A stretch of DNA of 17,886 nt from positions 1-17,886 of the forward strand of contig JAJOKM010000161.1 of NCBI GenBank assembly GCA_021129835.1. Direction: 5' to 3'. Below the pieces are notes generated by a model that did no database searches, was not told where the DNA came from, and worked only from the letters and a program-made list of their open reading frames with translations. Made by a program: the position numbers and the translations under genes. Positions 6,378 through 13,505 of this stretch are shown one piece after another. The number at the start of each line of letters is the position of its first letter. Positions within the stretch are counted from its first letter, which is position 1. The DNA is from Thermodesulfovibrionales bacterium. GTDB lineage: Bacteria > Nitrospirota > Thermodesulfovibrionia > Thermodesulfovibrionales > Dissulfurispiraceae.

Positions 6378-7556
6378 ATGACCGAGTCTGAACTTATGCT
6401 TCCTGCAAATGTCCGTCAGATTACAGTAGGTGAGAAAAACATCTATATTGTTGGCACTGCCCATGTATCGAGTGAAAGCGTTAAGGATGTCAGGGATACC
6501 GCCAGTACGGTAATGCCTGATACTATCTGCGTTGAATTATGTGAGGCGCGATATAAGAACATCACTCAACCGGGTACCTGGAAAAAGATGGGTATCTTCA
6601 GGATTATCAAAGAAGGCAAGGTGCTTCTCCTTCTTGCGCAAATCATAATGACATCATTTTACCGCAGGCTCGGGAGGCGGATAGGTGTCCGTCCCGGGGC
6701 AGAAATGATTAAGGGCATAGAGATGGCGAGAAAAAACGGTGCTGAGCTTGTTTTGGCAGACCGCGACATCGAAATCACGTTGAAACGCGTATGGAGATAT
6801 CTTAATTTCTGGGATAAAATACAGATACTTGCCCAATTAATCATAAGCCTGTTTGCCGTTGGGAGAATTGACAAACAGGCAATTGAGGATATGAAAAATC
6901 AGGATCAGCTTGAAGCTATGATGGAGTCTGTGGGTGAATTATTACCTGAAATCAAAAAACGCCTCCTCGATGAACGCGATGTCTATCTTGCACAGAAGAT
7001 CCGTAATGCCCCTGGAACGACTATCGTTGCCGTCGTTGGTGCCGCGCATGTATCGGGAATTCTACAACACATTTATAGAGACATGCCAACAGAGCCACTC
7101 ATGGAGATCCCTCCAAAATCCATTGTCATACCTATTCTCAAATGGGCAATCCCAATAATAATTATTACACTCCTTATTGTTGGTTTTTTAAAAGGTGGAA
7201 CAGAACATTCTATAGAGTCAATAAAGATATGGATATTGGTAAATGGTATTTTCTCTGCAATTGGCGCCATGGTGGCACTTGCCCACCCGATTACAATACT
7301 TGCAGCATTCGCAGCTGCCCCATTTACCAATCTTAATCCCATGATCGCGGCTGGATTGGTTGCCGGACTGGTACAGGCATGGGTCAAAAGACCTACTGTT
7401 GCCGATCTTGAATACCTTCCAGAGGCAGTAACAACAGTAAGAGGATTCTGGACAAATCCAGCGAGCAAGATCTTACTGGTAGTAGTCCTTGCTAATCTGG
7501 GAAGTTCACTGGGGACATTTGTTGCTGGAAGCTGGCTTATATCGAGACTGTTTTGA
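6378..7556 (+). CDS. TraB/PrgY-family membrane protein
   Basis: This 392-residue protein has an N-terminal TraB domain of the EreA/ChaN/TIKI superfamily and a C-terminal membrane region. Family motifs are visible: GTAHVS at 26-31, a conserved acidic strand around CVELCEARY (51-59), ADRD at 127-130, DERD at 198-201 and GAAHVSG at 221-227. About four membrane helices follow between residues 247 and 392. TIKI relatives are metalloproteases and enterococcal TraB/PrgY limits self-response to peptide pheromones. Most bacterial and archaeal members like this one are uncharacterised, so peptidase activity is an inference from the paired GxxH motifs. The gene is alone on the plus strand, divergent from ino1 and convergent with the glycosyltransferase. 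No strong ribosome binding site precedes the ATG; GAG at 6362 is distant. Confidence 0.85.
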   Translation: MTESELMLPANVRQITVGEKNIYIVGTAHVSSESVKDVRDTASTVMPDTICVELCEARYKNITQPGTWKKMGIFRIIKEGKVLLLLAQIIMTSFYRRLGRRIGVRPGAEMIKGIEMARKNGAELVLADRDIEITLKRVWRYLNFWDKIQILAQLIISLFAVGRIDKQAIEDMKNQDQLEAMMESVGELLPEIKKRLLDERDVYLAQKIRNAPGTTIVAVVGAAHVSGILQHIYRDMPTEPLMEIPPKSIVIPILKWAIPIIIITLLIVGFLKGGTEHSIESIKIWILVNGIFSAIGAMVALAHPITILAAFAAAPFTNLNPMIAAGLVAGLVQAWVKRPTVADLEYLPEAVTTVRGFWTNPASKILLVVVLANLGSSLGTFVAGSWLISRLF

Positions 7557-7625
7557 TAGGGGATTTGAACTCACACTGACGGCTAATATCGAGACGAAAT
7601 AAACAAGGCCTTAATTAGGGTAATT

Positions 7626-8849
7626 TCATGGAGAATCCGAAGAGACCTCAAGCCCGAATAATTGGGCAATGGCATCGAGTCGTCTTTGAGAGTTAAATTC
7701 CTCTTTTACGAATCTTCTGCCTTCCTCTCCCATTCTGAGATTCTCCTCTTTGTTATTGAAGAGATGCTCTATTTTTTTGCCGAGGTCCCTTATATTTCCG
7801 GGTTCTGCAAGCAATCCAGTCTTGCCATCTTTTATTACTGTACTTATTCCACCGACATCGTAGGCGACGACAGGCACTTCGTGGGCTAATGCTTCAGCAG
7901 TAACTACGCCAAAGGGCTCTGGAAATATGCTTGGCACACAGGTCACGGTGGCTCTTTCGTAGAATTCAGAAACTTCCCGGTGTGATTTCCAACCAGTAAA
8001 TATCACCTCTATCCCCTTTTTCTCTCTTAGATCTTCTGCTAACGATTGGCACCTCTTGACATACCCCAGGTCATCACCACCTCCGATAATTATCAATGTG
8101 GCATCTTTACAGTTTATAAATTCCATGGCCTTTATTAAATAATCTACGCCTTTTTCTTTGACCACTCTTCCAACATAGAGAATATTTTTACCACCTTTTT
8201 CTCTCTTTACCTTCTCTGGAATGTATACTTGCCTTGGAACTAAATTTATCCTCTCCTCAAGAGAGGGGTTATTTTGGAGCAAGGTTGATTTCATGTATTC
8301 ACTAATTACAACAATCTCATCCAATAACGATGTAGCCTCTAACAGTCTTTTCCTCTCCCAAAATAACTCTTTCAGATCTCCTGAGAGAGGGTACCTTTGC
8401 ATACATCTGCCAGCCTTGATGTTTTCTATACAATGCTCACCTGATGGCAGCTCGCATTGAAAATCATCGAGTATCTTTAATTCAGTGAGACAATAGAAAA
8501 AATGGTCATGACAATACCAGATAATTTTTTTTGCGCTAGCCTCTTTTAATAAAGTTACCACCCTGCGATCGAAGATATTATGCAGATAGATGATATCGGG
8601 TTTTATTCCGTTTAAGTAATCTCGCAGTCCGTCCAATTTATATGGGGCGCTTGTATTTCTTTCATTAATGGCCTCTAAAGGGAACTCTTTTATTAAGGAA
8701 TTCGAAAAGTTTTTTGGATACTTCTTACCATAGATGATCGAGATTTCGTATCCAAAGAGGCCGAAAAGGCTTGCAAAGGAGTTAATATACTCTTCAGTGC
8801 CTCCAAATTCACCATATTTGTCGTTTATAAGTAGAATCTTTTTAGACAT
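7626..8849 (-). CDS. Glycosyltransferase family 4 (GT-B fold)
   Basis: This 407-residue protein has the GT-B fold of retaining family 4 glycosyltransferases. The N-terminal domain starts with LLINDKYGEFGGTEEY, the usual glycine-rich acceptor loop. The C-terminal nucleotide-sugar domain starts near NILYVGRVVKEKG (222-234) and contains the E-x7-E motif E311-E319 in EPFGVVTAEALA. The N-terminal domain carries HDHFFYC and a cluster of cysteines (C113, C120, C132, C140, C149), seen in many polysaccharide and lipid glycosyltransferases and possibly metal binding. No membrane segment is predicted, so it is probably a cytoplasmic, membrane-peripheral enzyme. Donor and acceptor cannot be told from sequence. 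The nearby GDP-mannose operon makes mannosyl transfer one possibility, but the gene is separated from it by the TraB gene. A purine-rich AGAGAGG precedes the ATG. Confidence 0.88.
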   Translation of the reverse strand: MSKKILLINDKYGEFGGTEEYINSFASLFGLFGYEISIIYGKKYPKNFSNSLIKEFPLEAINERNTSAPYKLDGLRDYLNGIKPDIIYLHNIFDRRVVTLLKEASAKKIIWYCHDHFFYCLTELKILDDFQCELPSGEHCIENIKAGRCMQRYPLSGDLKELFWERKRLLEATSLLDEIVVISEYMKSTLLQNNPSLEERINLVPRQVYIPEKVKREKGGKNILYVGRVVKEKGVDYLIKAMEFINCKDATLIIIGGGDDLGYVKRCQSLAEDLREKKGIEVIFTGWKSHREVSEFYERATVTCVPSIFPEPFGVVTAEALAHEVPVVAYDVGGISTVIKDGKTGLLAEPGNIRDLGKKIEHLFNNKEENLRMGEEGRRFVKEEFNSQRRLDAIAQLFGLEVSSDSP

Positions 8850-8897
8850 TTAATACCTCTCTCATTGTCCTTAAGCTGATTGAACTGAATGTGTAGG

Positions 8898-8916
8898 GCC
8901 CGTTCCCCGAACGGGC
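8898..8916. repeat. Perfect 8-base-pair hairpin upstream of the glycosyltransferase
   Basis: GCCCGTTC pairs with GAACGGGC around a CCC loop. It lies in the 5' region of the glycosyltransferase (50-70 bases before its ATG on the minus strand), so it would be in the leader RNA if transcription starts further right. No T-run follows on either strand, so I do not call it a terminator. It may be a fragment of a dispersed repeat: GTGTAGGGC just before it also occurs in the element at 9912-10109. Confidence 0.5.
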
Positions 8917-8967
8917 TGAAAATGAACTCAAGAACATGATAACAGATTACATAATATAAAGTGCTTA

Positions 8968-9234
8968 GTAACTACTCAGGTTTAAGGTCCAAAGTTCACG
9001 GTTCACGGTTTAAAGGTTCAACGTTCCAGGTTCAACGTTCACGGTTATAAAGGCTGTTAACTTTGAACCGCGAACTGTGAACGTGGAACCTTTTTTGTCG
9101 TGAACCGTGAACCTAACAACCTGGGTAGCACGTGTTGCTGTTCATAGATTCATCAACTATCTAAAGAAATATGAAGAGCGCAAGGTGGGCAACCGTGAAC
9201 CTTGAACCGTGAGCCTGGCAACCTGAGTAGTTAC
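8968..9234. mobile_element. MITE-like element A, 267 bases, left of rplI
   Basis: The ends are a perfect 15-base inverted repeat: GTAACTACTCAGGTT at 8968-8982 and its complement at 9220-9234. Inside are many alternating GTTCACGG and CCGTGAAC units. There is also a second, degenerate copy of the right end at 9118-9131 (AACCTGGGTAGCAC), suggesting a duplicated end or nested insertion. No transposase frame is present. Together with the hairpin at 8898-8916 it fills most of the 508-base gap between the glycosyltransferase and rplI. The same ends bound the element at 9812-10233. No clear target duplication was found. Confidence 0.7.
9029..9096 (+). terminator. Terminator-like hairpin with T6 inside element A
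   Basis: GGTTCAACGTTCAC (9029-9042) can pair at 13 of 14 positions with GTGAACGTGGAACC (9077-9090), and an inner CGGTT/AACCG pairing extends the stem. TTTTTT follows at 9091-9096. As read on the plus strand this fits a factor-independent terminator, though the loop is long. No plus-strand gene ends just before it, so it may be just a by-product of the repeat structure. Confidence 0.35.
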
Positions 9235-9357
9235 GTTTATGTTATTATACGCTTACTGAACAAAATGGGAAAGGGCCAATAATATACCGGAAAATAGAGA
9301 TAGAAGTTTCTGTGGTTGAATCTTGACAATACATTTAAAGGTGAAAGGGGTGTTCAT

Positions 9358-9804
9358 ATGGAAATTATTCTTAAGGAAGATGTTCAGGATTTAGGTCAAA
9401 TTGGTGATGTGATAAAAGTTAAAGGTGGATACGCAAGGAATTTTTTGATACCGAAAGGACTTGCCGCAGAGGCAAACCCCAGAAATATCAAGGTGTTTGA
9501 GCATGAAAAGAAAAAGATACAGAAACTCGCAAAAAAGGCAATGACGGATGCTAAGGAGTTGGCATCGAGACTTTCAACAACACCCGTGACAATAAAGGTA
9601 AAGACAGGGAAAAGTGATAAGCTCTTTGGTTCCGTAACTGCTATGGATATTGCGGATGCCCTAAAAAAAGAGGGAGTAGATATTGACAGGAAGAAGATTT
9701 TATTGGAAGAATCCATAAGAAGACTCGGCAATTATACCGTTAGTGTAAAGATTTATCCAGATGTTTCTGCACAGCTCAATGTTCAGGTCGTGAGTGAGCG
9801 ATGA
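9358..9804 (+). CDS. rplI: 50S ribosomal protein L9
   Basis: This 148-residue protein binds 23S rRNA in the L1-stalk side of the large subunit. The N-terminal domain has the hallmark V-K-x-G-Y-A-R-N-F-L-I-P-x-x-L-A segment at about residues 21-37. A long connecting helix follows, and then a C-terminal domain with KLFGSVT and an IRRLGNY strand. The start is ATG at 9358, preceded by AAAGGGG seven bases upstream; an earlier TTG at 9316 in the same frame is rejected because it adds 14 residues unrelated to L9. The normal bacterial order is rpsF-rpsR-rplI, often followed by dnaB. Here rplI still precedes dnaB but rpsF, ssb and rpsR are absent, and repeat elements flank it on both sides. Confidence 0.96.
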   Translation: MEIILKEDVQDLGQIGDVIKVKGGYARNFLIPKGLAAEANPRNIKVFEHEKKKIQKLAKKAMTDAKELASRLSTTPVTIKVKTGKSDKLFGSVTAMDIADALKKEGVDIDRKKILLEESIRRLGNYTVSVKIYPDVSAQLNVQVVSER

Positions 9805-9811
9805 AACTATA

Positions 9812-10233
9812 GTAACTACTCAGGTTCACGGTTTGAAATTGGAAATTGGAAAATAGGAAAAACAGTGCAAAAGCGTGAAGTCTAAATTTCGAATTTCCAA
9901 TTTCTATTTTAGGTTCTTCTCCAAATTTAGTAGGGATTAGGTAGTGTAGGGCTTTATGCCCGTGCCCGCAAACATATGAACCCAAAATACCTGACCCCTC
10001 TTGACTGCCTTTCATAGAATGCCTGAAATTTGAAGATGAATTTGATATTTAATTACGCCCATAAAGGGCTACACTACCTTCGGATAACTACACTTTTCGG
10101 AGAAGAACCCTATTTTCTAATTTCAACGTTCCAGGTTCACGGTTATAAAGGCTGTTAACTTCGAACCGTAAACCGTGAACTTTGAACCCCTGGGTCTGCG
10201 GCCGGGGGCAGGACTGACAACCTAAGTAGTTAC
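9812..10233. mobile_element. MITE-like element B, 422 bases, between rplI and dnaB, with a nested insertion
   Basis: The left end GTAACTACTCAGGTT (9812-9826) is identical to the end of element A; the right end (10219-10233) is its complement with one mismatch. It starts seven bases after the rplI stop. It shares with element A a core containing GGTTATAAAGGCTGTTAACT (10141-10160; 9043-9062). It shares with the repeat in the mla operon a 50-base block (9855-9904, 41 of 50 identical to 15630-15679). A hairpin GTTCACGGTT/AACCGTGAAC lies at 10135-10144 and 10171-10180. Removing the nested 9912-10109 element plus one target copy leaves about 216 bases, close to the size of element A. No transposase gene is present. 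It fills most of the 481-base gap. Confidence 0.7.
9912..10109. mobile_element. Nested 198-base MITE with 11-base ends and 8-base target duplication
   Basis: Perfect terminal inverted repeats GGTTCTTCTCC (9912-9922) and GGAGAAGAACC (10099-10109) bound the element. Subterminal GGTAGTGTAG..CTTTATG is also inverted-repeated. The flanks CTATTTTA (9904-9911) and CTATTTTC (10110-10117) match at 7 of 8, as expected for an 8-base target duplication. The terminal sequence and the 8-base duplication resemble the ISL3 family, but this family call is from memory. It is inserted inside element B. Confidence 0.72.
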
Positions 10234-10257
10234 AAAATCTGCATAATCAGGTATAAT
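10229..10257 (+). promoter_or_regulatory. Candidate dnaB promoter using the end of element B as -35
   Basis: GTTACA at 10229-10234 is a 4-of-6 match to the -35 consensus. It overlaps the last five bases of the right terminal repeat. Seventeen bases later comes a perfect TATAAT at 10252-10257. It lies about 29 bases before the dnaB start. Confidence 0.5.
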
Positions 10258-10285
10258 AAGCATTATATTAAGATAGGAGTCAACA

Positions 10286-11680
10286 TTGAGAGATATCGTG
10301 AGAGAGATCGGGAGAGGGATGGCCCCGGAAATTAACAGACTGCCTCCCCAGAATATAGAGGCAGAGCAGTCTGTCCTTGGTGCAATCATACTCGATAATG
10401 AGGCCCTGCCAAAGGCCATTGAGGCGCTGAGTCCGGATGATTTCTACAAAGAGGCCCATAGGCGATTGTATAAATCGATAATTGCCCTCTTTGAACGTAA
10501 CGAACCAATAGACATAGTGACCCTGACAGATTACCTGAGGAAGAGTGACGAGATCGAGGCTGTTGGGGGCATCTCCTACTTATCTTACCTTGCTAACAGT
10601 ATTCCTACATCTGCAAACATACGGTATCACGCAAAGATCGTTAGCGAAAAGTCCATGCTGAGGGCACTAATAAGGACCGCAACTCAGATTACTTCAGAGG
10701 TCTATGAGAACAGCAGAGACGTCGATGAGGTGATTGATTATGCACAGAAGATGATTTTCGACATTACAGACAAAAGGACAAAGATCTCTTTTTCTCCTCT
10801 GAGGGATGTCATTAAAGATACCTTTAAAATGATAGAGCACCTCTATGACAAAAAAGAGGCTATTACAGGCGTTCCATCAGGATTTAAGGATATTGATGAA
10901 CTAACATCTGGATTTCAATCGGGAGATCTCATAATTGTTGGTGGCAGACCAGGCATGGGGAAAACTGCCTTTGCGCTTAATGTAGCAGGATATGTGGCTG
11001 CCGACATGAGGGAAACTGTAGCGGTTTTTAGTCTTGAGATGTCAAAGGAACAACTGGCACTCAGAATGATATGCGCAGAAAGCGGTGTTAATTCATCATC
11101 TGTGAGGAAAGGCTTTATAGGCAAGCAGGACTGGATTAAACTCACAAATGCGGCTGGAAGACTGGCAGATGCCCCAATATTTATAGATGACTCCTCTATG
11201 CTTACAGTGCTGGAGATAAGGGCAAAGGCGAGGAGATTAAAGATGGAATATGGCATGCTTAGTCTTATAGTGGTTGACTATCTTCAACTAATGCGAAGCA
11301 TGGGTAAGTTTGAACGCCGGGAACAGGAGATATCAGATATATCCAGGTCGTTGAAGGCCTTAGCAAAGGAGTTGAAGGTTCCGGTGATTGCATTAAGCCA
11401 GTTAAACAGGGCTGTAGAGCAGAGGGGAGAGAAGAGGCCTACATTGGCTGACCTTAGAGAGTCAGGCGCCCTTGAGCAAGATGCAGATGTAATTATATTC
11501 CTCTATAGAGATGAGTTTTACAACAAAAACAACCCCTCTAATAAGGGTAAGGCAGAGTTAATTGTGGCGAAACAGAGGAATGGTCCTACAGGTATAGTTA
11601 ATCTTACTTACCTTGCAGATAGCACCAAATTTGTTGATTTTACAGACCTGTCCTACGAAACAGAAGAGGAGGTCTATTGA
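10286..11680 (+). CDS. dnaB: Replicative DNA helicase
   Basis: This 464-residue hexameric 5'-3' helicase unwinds DNA at the replication fork. The N-terminal domain begins with PPQNIEAEQSVLGAI (about residues 20-34). The RecA-like C-terminal domain has Walker A GGRPGMGKT at about 219-227, the SLEMSKEQLA motif, Walker B LIVVDYLQLM, and KQRNGPTG with the trans-acting arginine. No intein is present, although DnaB is a common intein host. The start used is TTG at 10286 because AGGAG lies six bases before it. ATG at 10319 is possible, would give 453 residues and has no spaced Shine-Dalgarno. The stop TGA shares a base with the next ATG, so expression is coupled to the MEMO gene. Confidence 0.96.
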   Translation: MRDIVREIGRGMAPEINRLPPQNIEAEQSVLGAIILDNEALPKAIEALSPDDFYKEAHRRLYKSIIALFERNEPIDIVTLTDYLRKSDEIEAVGGISYLSYLANSIPTSANIRYHAKIVSEKSMLRALIRTATQITSEVYENSRDVDEVIDYAQKMIFDITDKRTKISFSPLRDVIKDTFKMIEHLYDKKEAITGVPSGFKDIDELTSGFQSGDLIIVGGRPGMGKTAFALNVAGYVAADMRETVAVFSLEMSKEQLALRMICAESGVNSSSVRKGFIGKQDWIKLTNAAGRLADAPIFIDDSSMLTVLEIRAKARRLKMEYGMLSLIVVDYLQLMRSMGKFERREQEISDISRSLKALAKELKVPVIALSQLNRAVEQRGEKRPTLADLRESGALEQDADVIIFLYRDEFYNKNNPSNKGKAELIVAKQRNGPTGIVNLTYLADSTKFVDFTDLSYETEEEVY

Positions 11681-12483
11681 TGAAAAGATCCCCGGCCGTA
11701 GCAGGACAGTTTTATTACGGCAATGCACAGAGATTAAAAGGGCAGGTAAAACAATATATAATTGAAGGAGCAGCAAAGAAAAAGGTTATCGGTATTCTTT
11801 CACCGCATGCAGGTTTAGTCTATTCAGGGCATGTGGCCGGCGCTGTGTACTCCTCAATCCAGTTTCCAGAGACATTTATTTTTTTAGGGCCAAATCATTC
11901 AGGAGTTGGTTCGATGGTATCAATCATGACCTCCGGTGAGTGGGAGATACCGTCAGCGGCATTCCATATAGATGAAGGTCTTGGCAAGGATATAGTTCAG
12001 AGATCACACTATATAGCAGAGGATATCCAATCACATATACATGAACACTCTATCGAGGTGCAGTTGCCTTTTGTATCTCACTTCTCCGACAGGGTTAAGA
12101 TTGTTCCCATAAATATAATGAGGGCATCCCTCGAGGAGTGCAAGGAGATTGGAGACAATATCGCCCAAGCCATCAAAGAGGTTGACTACTATGTGGTTAT
12201 TGTGGCAAGCTCTGACATGAGCCACTATGTTTCTGATGCCTTTGCGAAGAGGCTCGACGGGCTTGTCATTAACGAGATACTTGACCTCAACCCAGAAGGT
12301 TTATATAACATCGTCAGGAAAGAACGAATATCTATGTGTGGTCTCCTGCCAGCAACAATAATGCTGCATGCTGCAAAGCGACTTGGGGCAAAGGAGGCAA
12401 GACTCATAAAGTATGCGACATCAGGCGATGTAAGTGGCGATTATGAACATGTCGTTGGGTATGCAGGGGTAATAATTGAGTGA
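11680..12483 (+). CDS. amrB: MEMO-family protein (AmmeMemoRadiSam system protein B)
   Basis: This 267-residue protein belongs to the MEMO1 family, related to class III extradiol dioxygenases. Conserved segments that carry putative metal ligands are SPHAGLVYSGH (41-51), GPNHSG (70-75), HEHSIEVQLP (121-130), SSDMSHY (177-183) and the CG pair at 220-221. In many prokaryotes MEMO is encoded with an AMMECR1 protein and a radical SAM enzyme; neither is in this window. The biochemical role of the bacterial protein is not established. The ATG at 11680 overlaps the dnaB stop by one base, with GGAGG upstream; a TTG one codon earlier is unlikely. Its own stop overlaps the GTG of mobA by three bases. Confidence 0.9.
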   Translation: MKRSPAVAGQFYYGNAQRLKGQVKQYIIEGAAKKKVIGILSPHAGLVYSGHVAGAVYSSIQFPETFIFLGPNHSGVGSMVSIMTSGEWEIPSAAFHIDEGLGKDIVQRSHYIAEDIQSHIHEHSIEVQLPFVSHFSDRVKIVPINIMRASLEECKEIGDNIAQAIKEVDYYVVIVASSDMSHYVSDAFAKRLDGLVINEILDLNPEGLYNIVRKERISMCGLLPATIMLHAAKRLGAKEARLIKYATSGDVSGDYEHVVGYAGVIIE

Positions 12484-13082
12484 CTGCTGTTATCCTTGCT
12501 GGAGGCGAAAATCGTAGATTTCCTAAAATAAAAGGATTCATAAAGAGCGGTAACTCTACAATTATAGAGAGGAATTTAGTCTTATTGGGTGAGTTATTTG
12601 ATGAGGTATTTATCAATATGAATATGCCTAAGGTCTACTCTTATTTAGGCGTGCCACTTATAGGTGATGTGTTACCATCGAGGGGTCCGATGTCAGGGAT
12701 ACACTCATCTTTGCTTCATATAACGGGAGATAGCGCCTTTATTGTTGCCTGTGATATGCCCTTTATAAGAAAGGATGTTATCTCTCTTGTATGCAAAAGG
12801 CATCTGGAATTACTCCAATCAGGTCAATCCGGGGTCTTTGGTGCCACGGTTCCTATCTATAATGGCGAGTCGCAACCCTTGCTCGGGGTATACCACAAAA
12901 CAATCCTGCCTGAATTAGAGGATAGAATTTTAAATAAAAAGACATCTTTAAGGCGGTTTTTGTATGAAATTAAGACCAATTTTATCAGTGAGTCTGATAT
13001 AAGGGAAATAGACCCTGACGGCAGGTCATTTGTTAATATAAATACACCAAAAGACTACGAGTGGATAATCCAGGCATCCTGA
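12480..13082 (+). CDS. mobA: Molybdenum cofactor guanylyltransferase
   Basis: This 200-residue nucleotidyltransferase should join GMP from GTP to molybdopterin to form the guanine dinucleotide cofactor of DMSO-reductase-family enzymes. The signature LAGGENRRFPKIKG at residues 6-19 fits LAGGxSxRMGxxK, with F-P replacing the usual M-G. Other family features are LPSRGPMSGIHSSL, the metal-binding VACDMPF and a C-terminal NINTPKDY. The length is typical for MobA. The start is GTG at 12480, overlapping the amrB TGA (GTGA), so translation is coupled. A MobA-like protein with another nucleotide or sugar substrate is possible, but NINTPKDY supports MobA. The next gene is tatA, which fits a link with export of molybdoenzymes. 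Confidence 0.85.
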   Translation: MTAVILAGGENRRFPKIKGFIKSGNSTIIERNLVLLGELFDEVFINMNMPKVYSYLGVPLIGDVLPSRGPMSGIHSSLLHITGDSAFIVACDMPFIRKDVISLVCKRHLELLQSGQSGVFGATVPIYNGESQPLLGVYHKTILPELEDRILNKKTSLRRFLYEIKTNFISESDIREIDPDGRSFVNINTPKDYEWIIQAS

Positions 13083-13139
13083 GCCCTACAGGATGTCTGG
13101 TCAAGTATAATGAGAATTAATTATATCAGGAGGTGAGTT

Positions 13140-13361
13140 ATGATACCAGGTGTTGGGATGACAGAATTGATAATTATTCTGGCAATCGTCCTTGTTCTAT
13201 TTGGAGCCAAGAGATTACCAGAACTTGCGAGTGGCTTTGGGAAGGCTATCAAAAATTTTAAAAAGGCGACTTCTGGGCCAGATGAGATTGATGTGACACC
13301 CAAGAAGGCTGTAGCGGAAAACAGAGACGAAATTGAAGAAAAACAGATAAAACAAGGATAA
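13140..13361 (+). CDS. tatA: Sec-independent protein translocase TatA/TatE
   Basis: This 73-residue protein is the pore-forming or membrane-thinning Tat component. It has one membrane helix (about residues 5-21, MTELIIILAIVLVLF). The conserved FGAKRLPELASGFGKAIKNF hinge and amphipathic helix follow, and then a charged tail. The FG and LPE residues typical of TatA/TatE are present; TatB is less likely given the short tail. A perfect AGGAGGTGA precedes the ATG. The gene is 57 bases downstream of mobA; no tatB or tatC is in the window. Confidence 0.93.
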   Translation: MIPGVGMTELIIILAIVLVLFGAKRLPELASGFGKAIKNFKKATSGPDEIDVTPKKAVAENRDEIEEKQIKQG

Positions 13362-13366
13362 TAAAT

Positions 13367-13505
13367 TCGTAAAAAGTCAAAAAACTCCCTCTCCCTCTAT
13401 GGGAGAGGGGTGGGGTGAGGGTGAATATAGCACTGTTTCAACTACTTACATCCCCCTCCCCTTTGTCCCCTCCCGCCAGGGGAGGAGAAATCTGATTTTT
13501 TACGA
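13367..13505. repeat. MITE-like repeat between tatA and alr containing two GC-skewed hairpins
   Basis: The 139-base unit has 22-base imperfect inverted ends (17 of 22 matching), beginning TCGTAAAAA at 13367-13375 and ending TTTTTACGA at 13497-13505. Inside, CCCTCTCCC (13386-13394) and GGGAGAGGG (13400-13408) form a nine-base-pair hairpin with a five-base loop. The block at 13449-13492 matches the repeat in the manB start. The first hairpin could end tatA transcription but lacks a T-run. After the element, AATAACCAG occurs twice (13527-13535 and 13549-13557) before alr. Confidence 0.6.

Noticed and set aside
8898..8916. Hairpin as a rho-independent terminator
   Set aside because: No T-run on either strand, and no gene ends beside it.
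8990..9215. GTTCACGG/CCGTGAAC units as a CRISPR array
   Set aside because: Units are short, irregular, in both orientations, without uniform unique spacers or cas genes; they fit MITE-internal repeats.
9323..9328. TTGACA as -35 of an rplI promoter
   Set aside because: No -10-like sequence at 16-18 bases, and the start would fall at or after the Shine-Dalgarno.
9316..9357. Upstream TTG start for rplI
   Set aside because: It adds 14 residues not found in L9; ATG at 9358 has a well-spaced AAAGGGG.
9776..10015. 79-codon minus-strand frame in element B
   Set aside because: It runs over the rplI end and two repeat elements and ends in low-complexity sequence; no family recognised.
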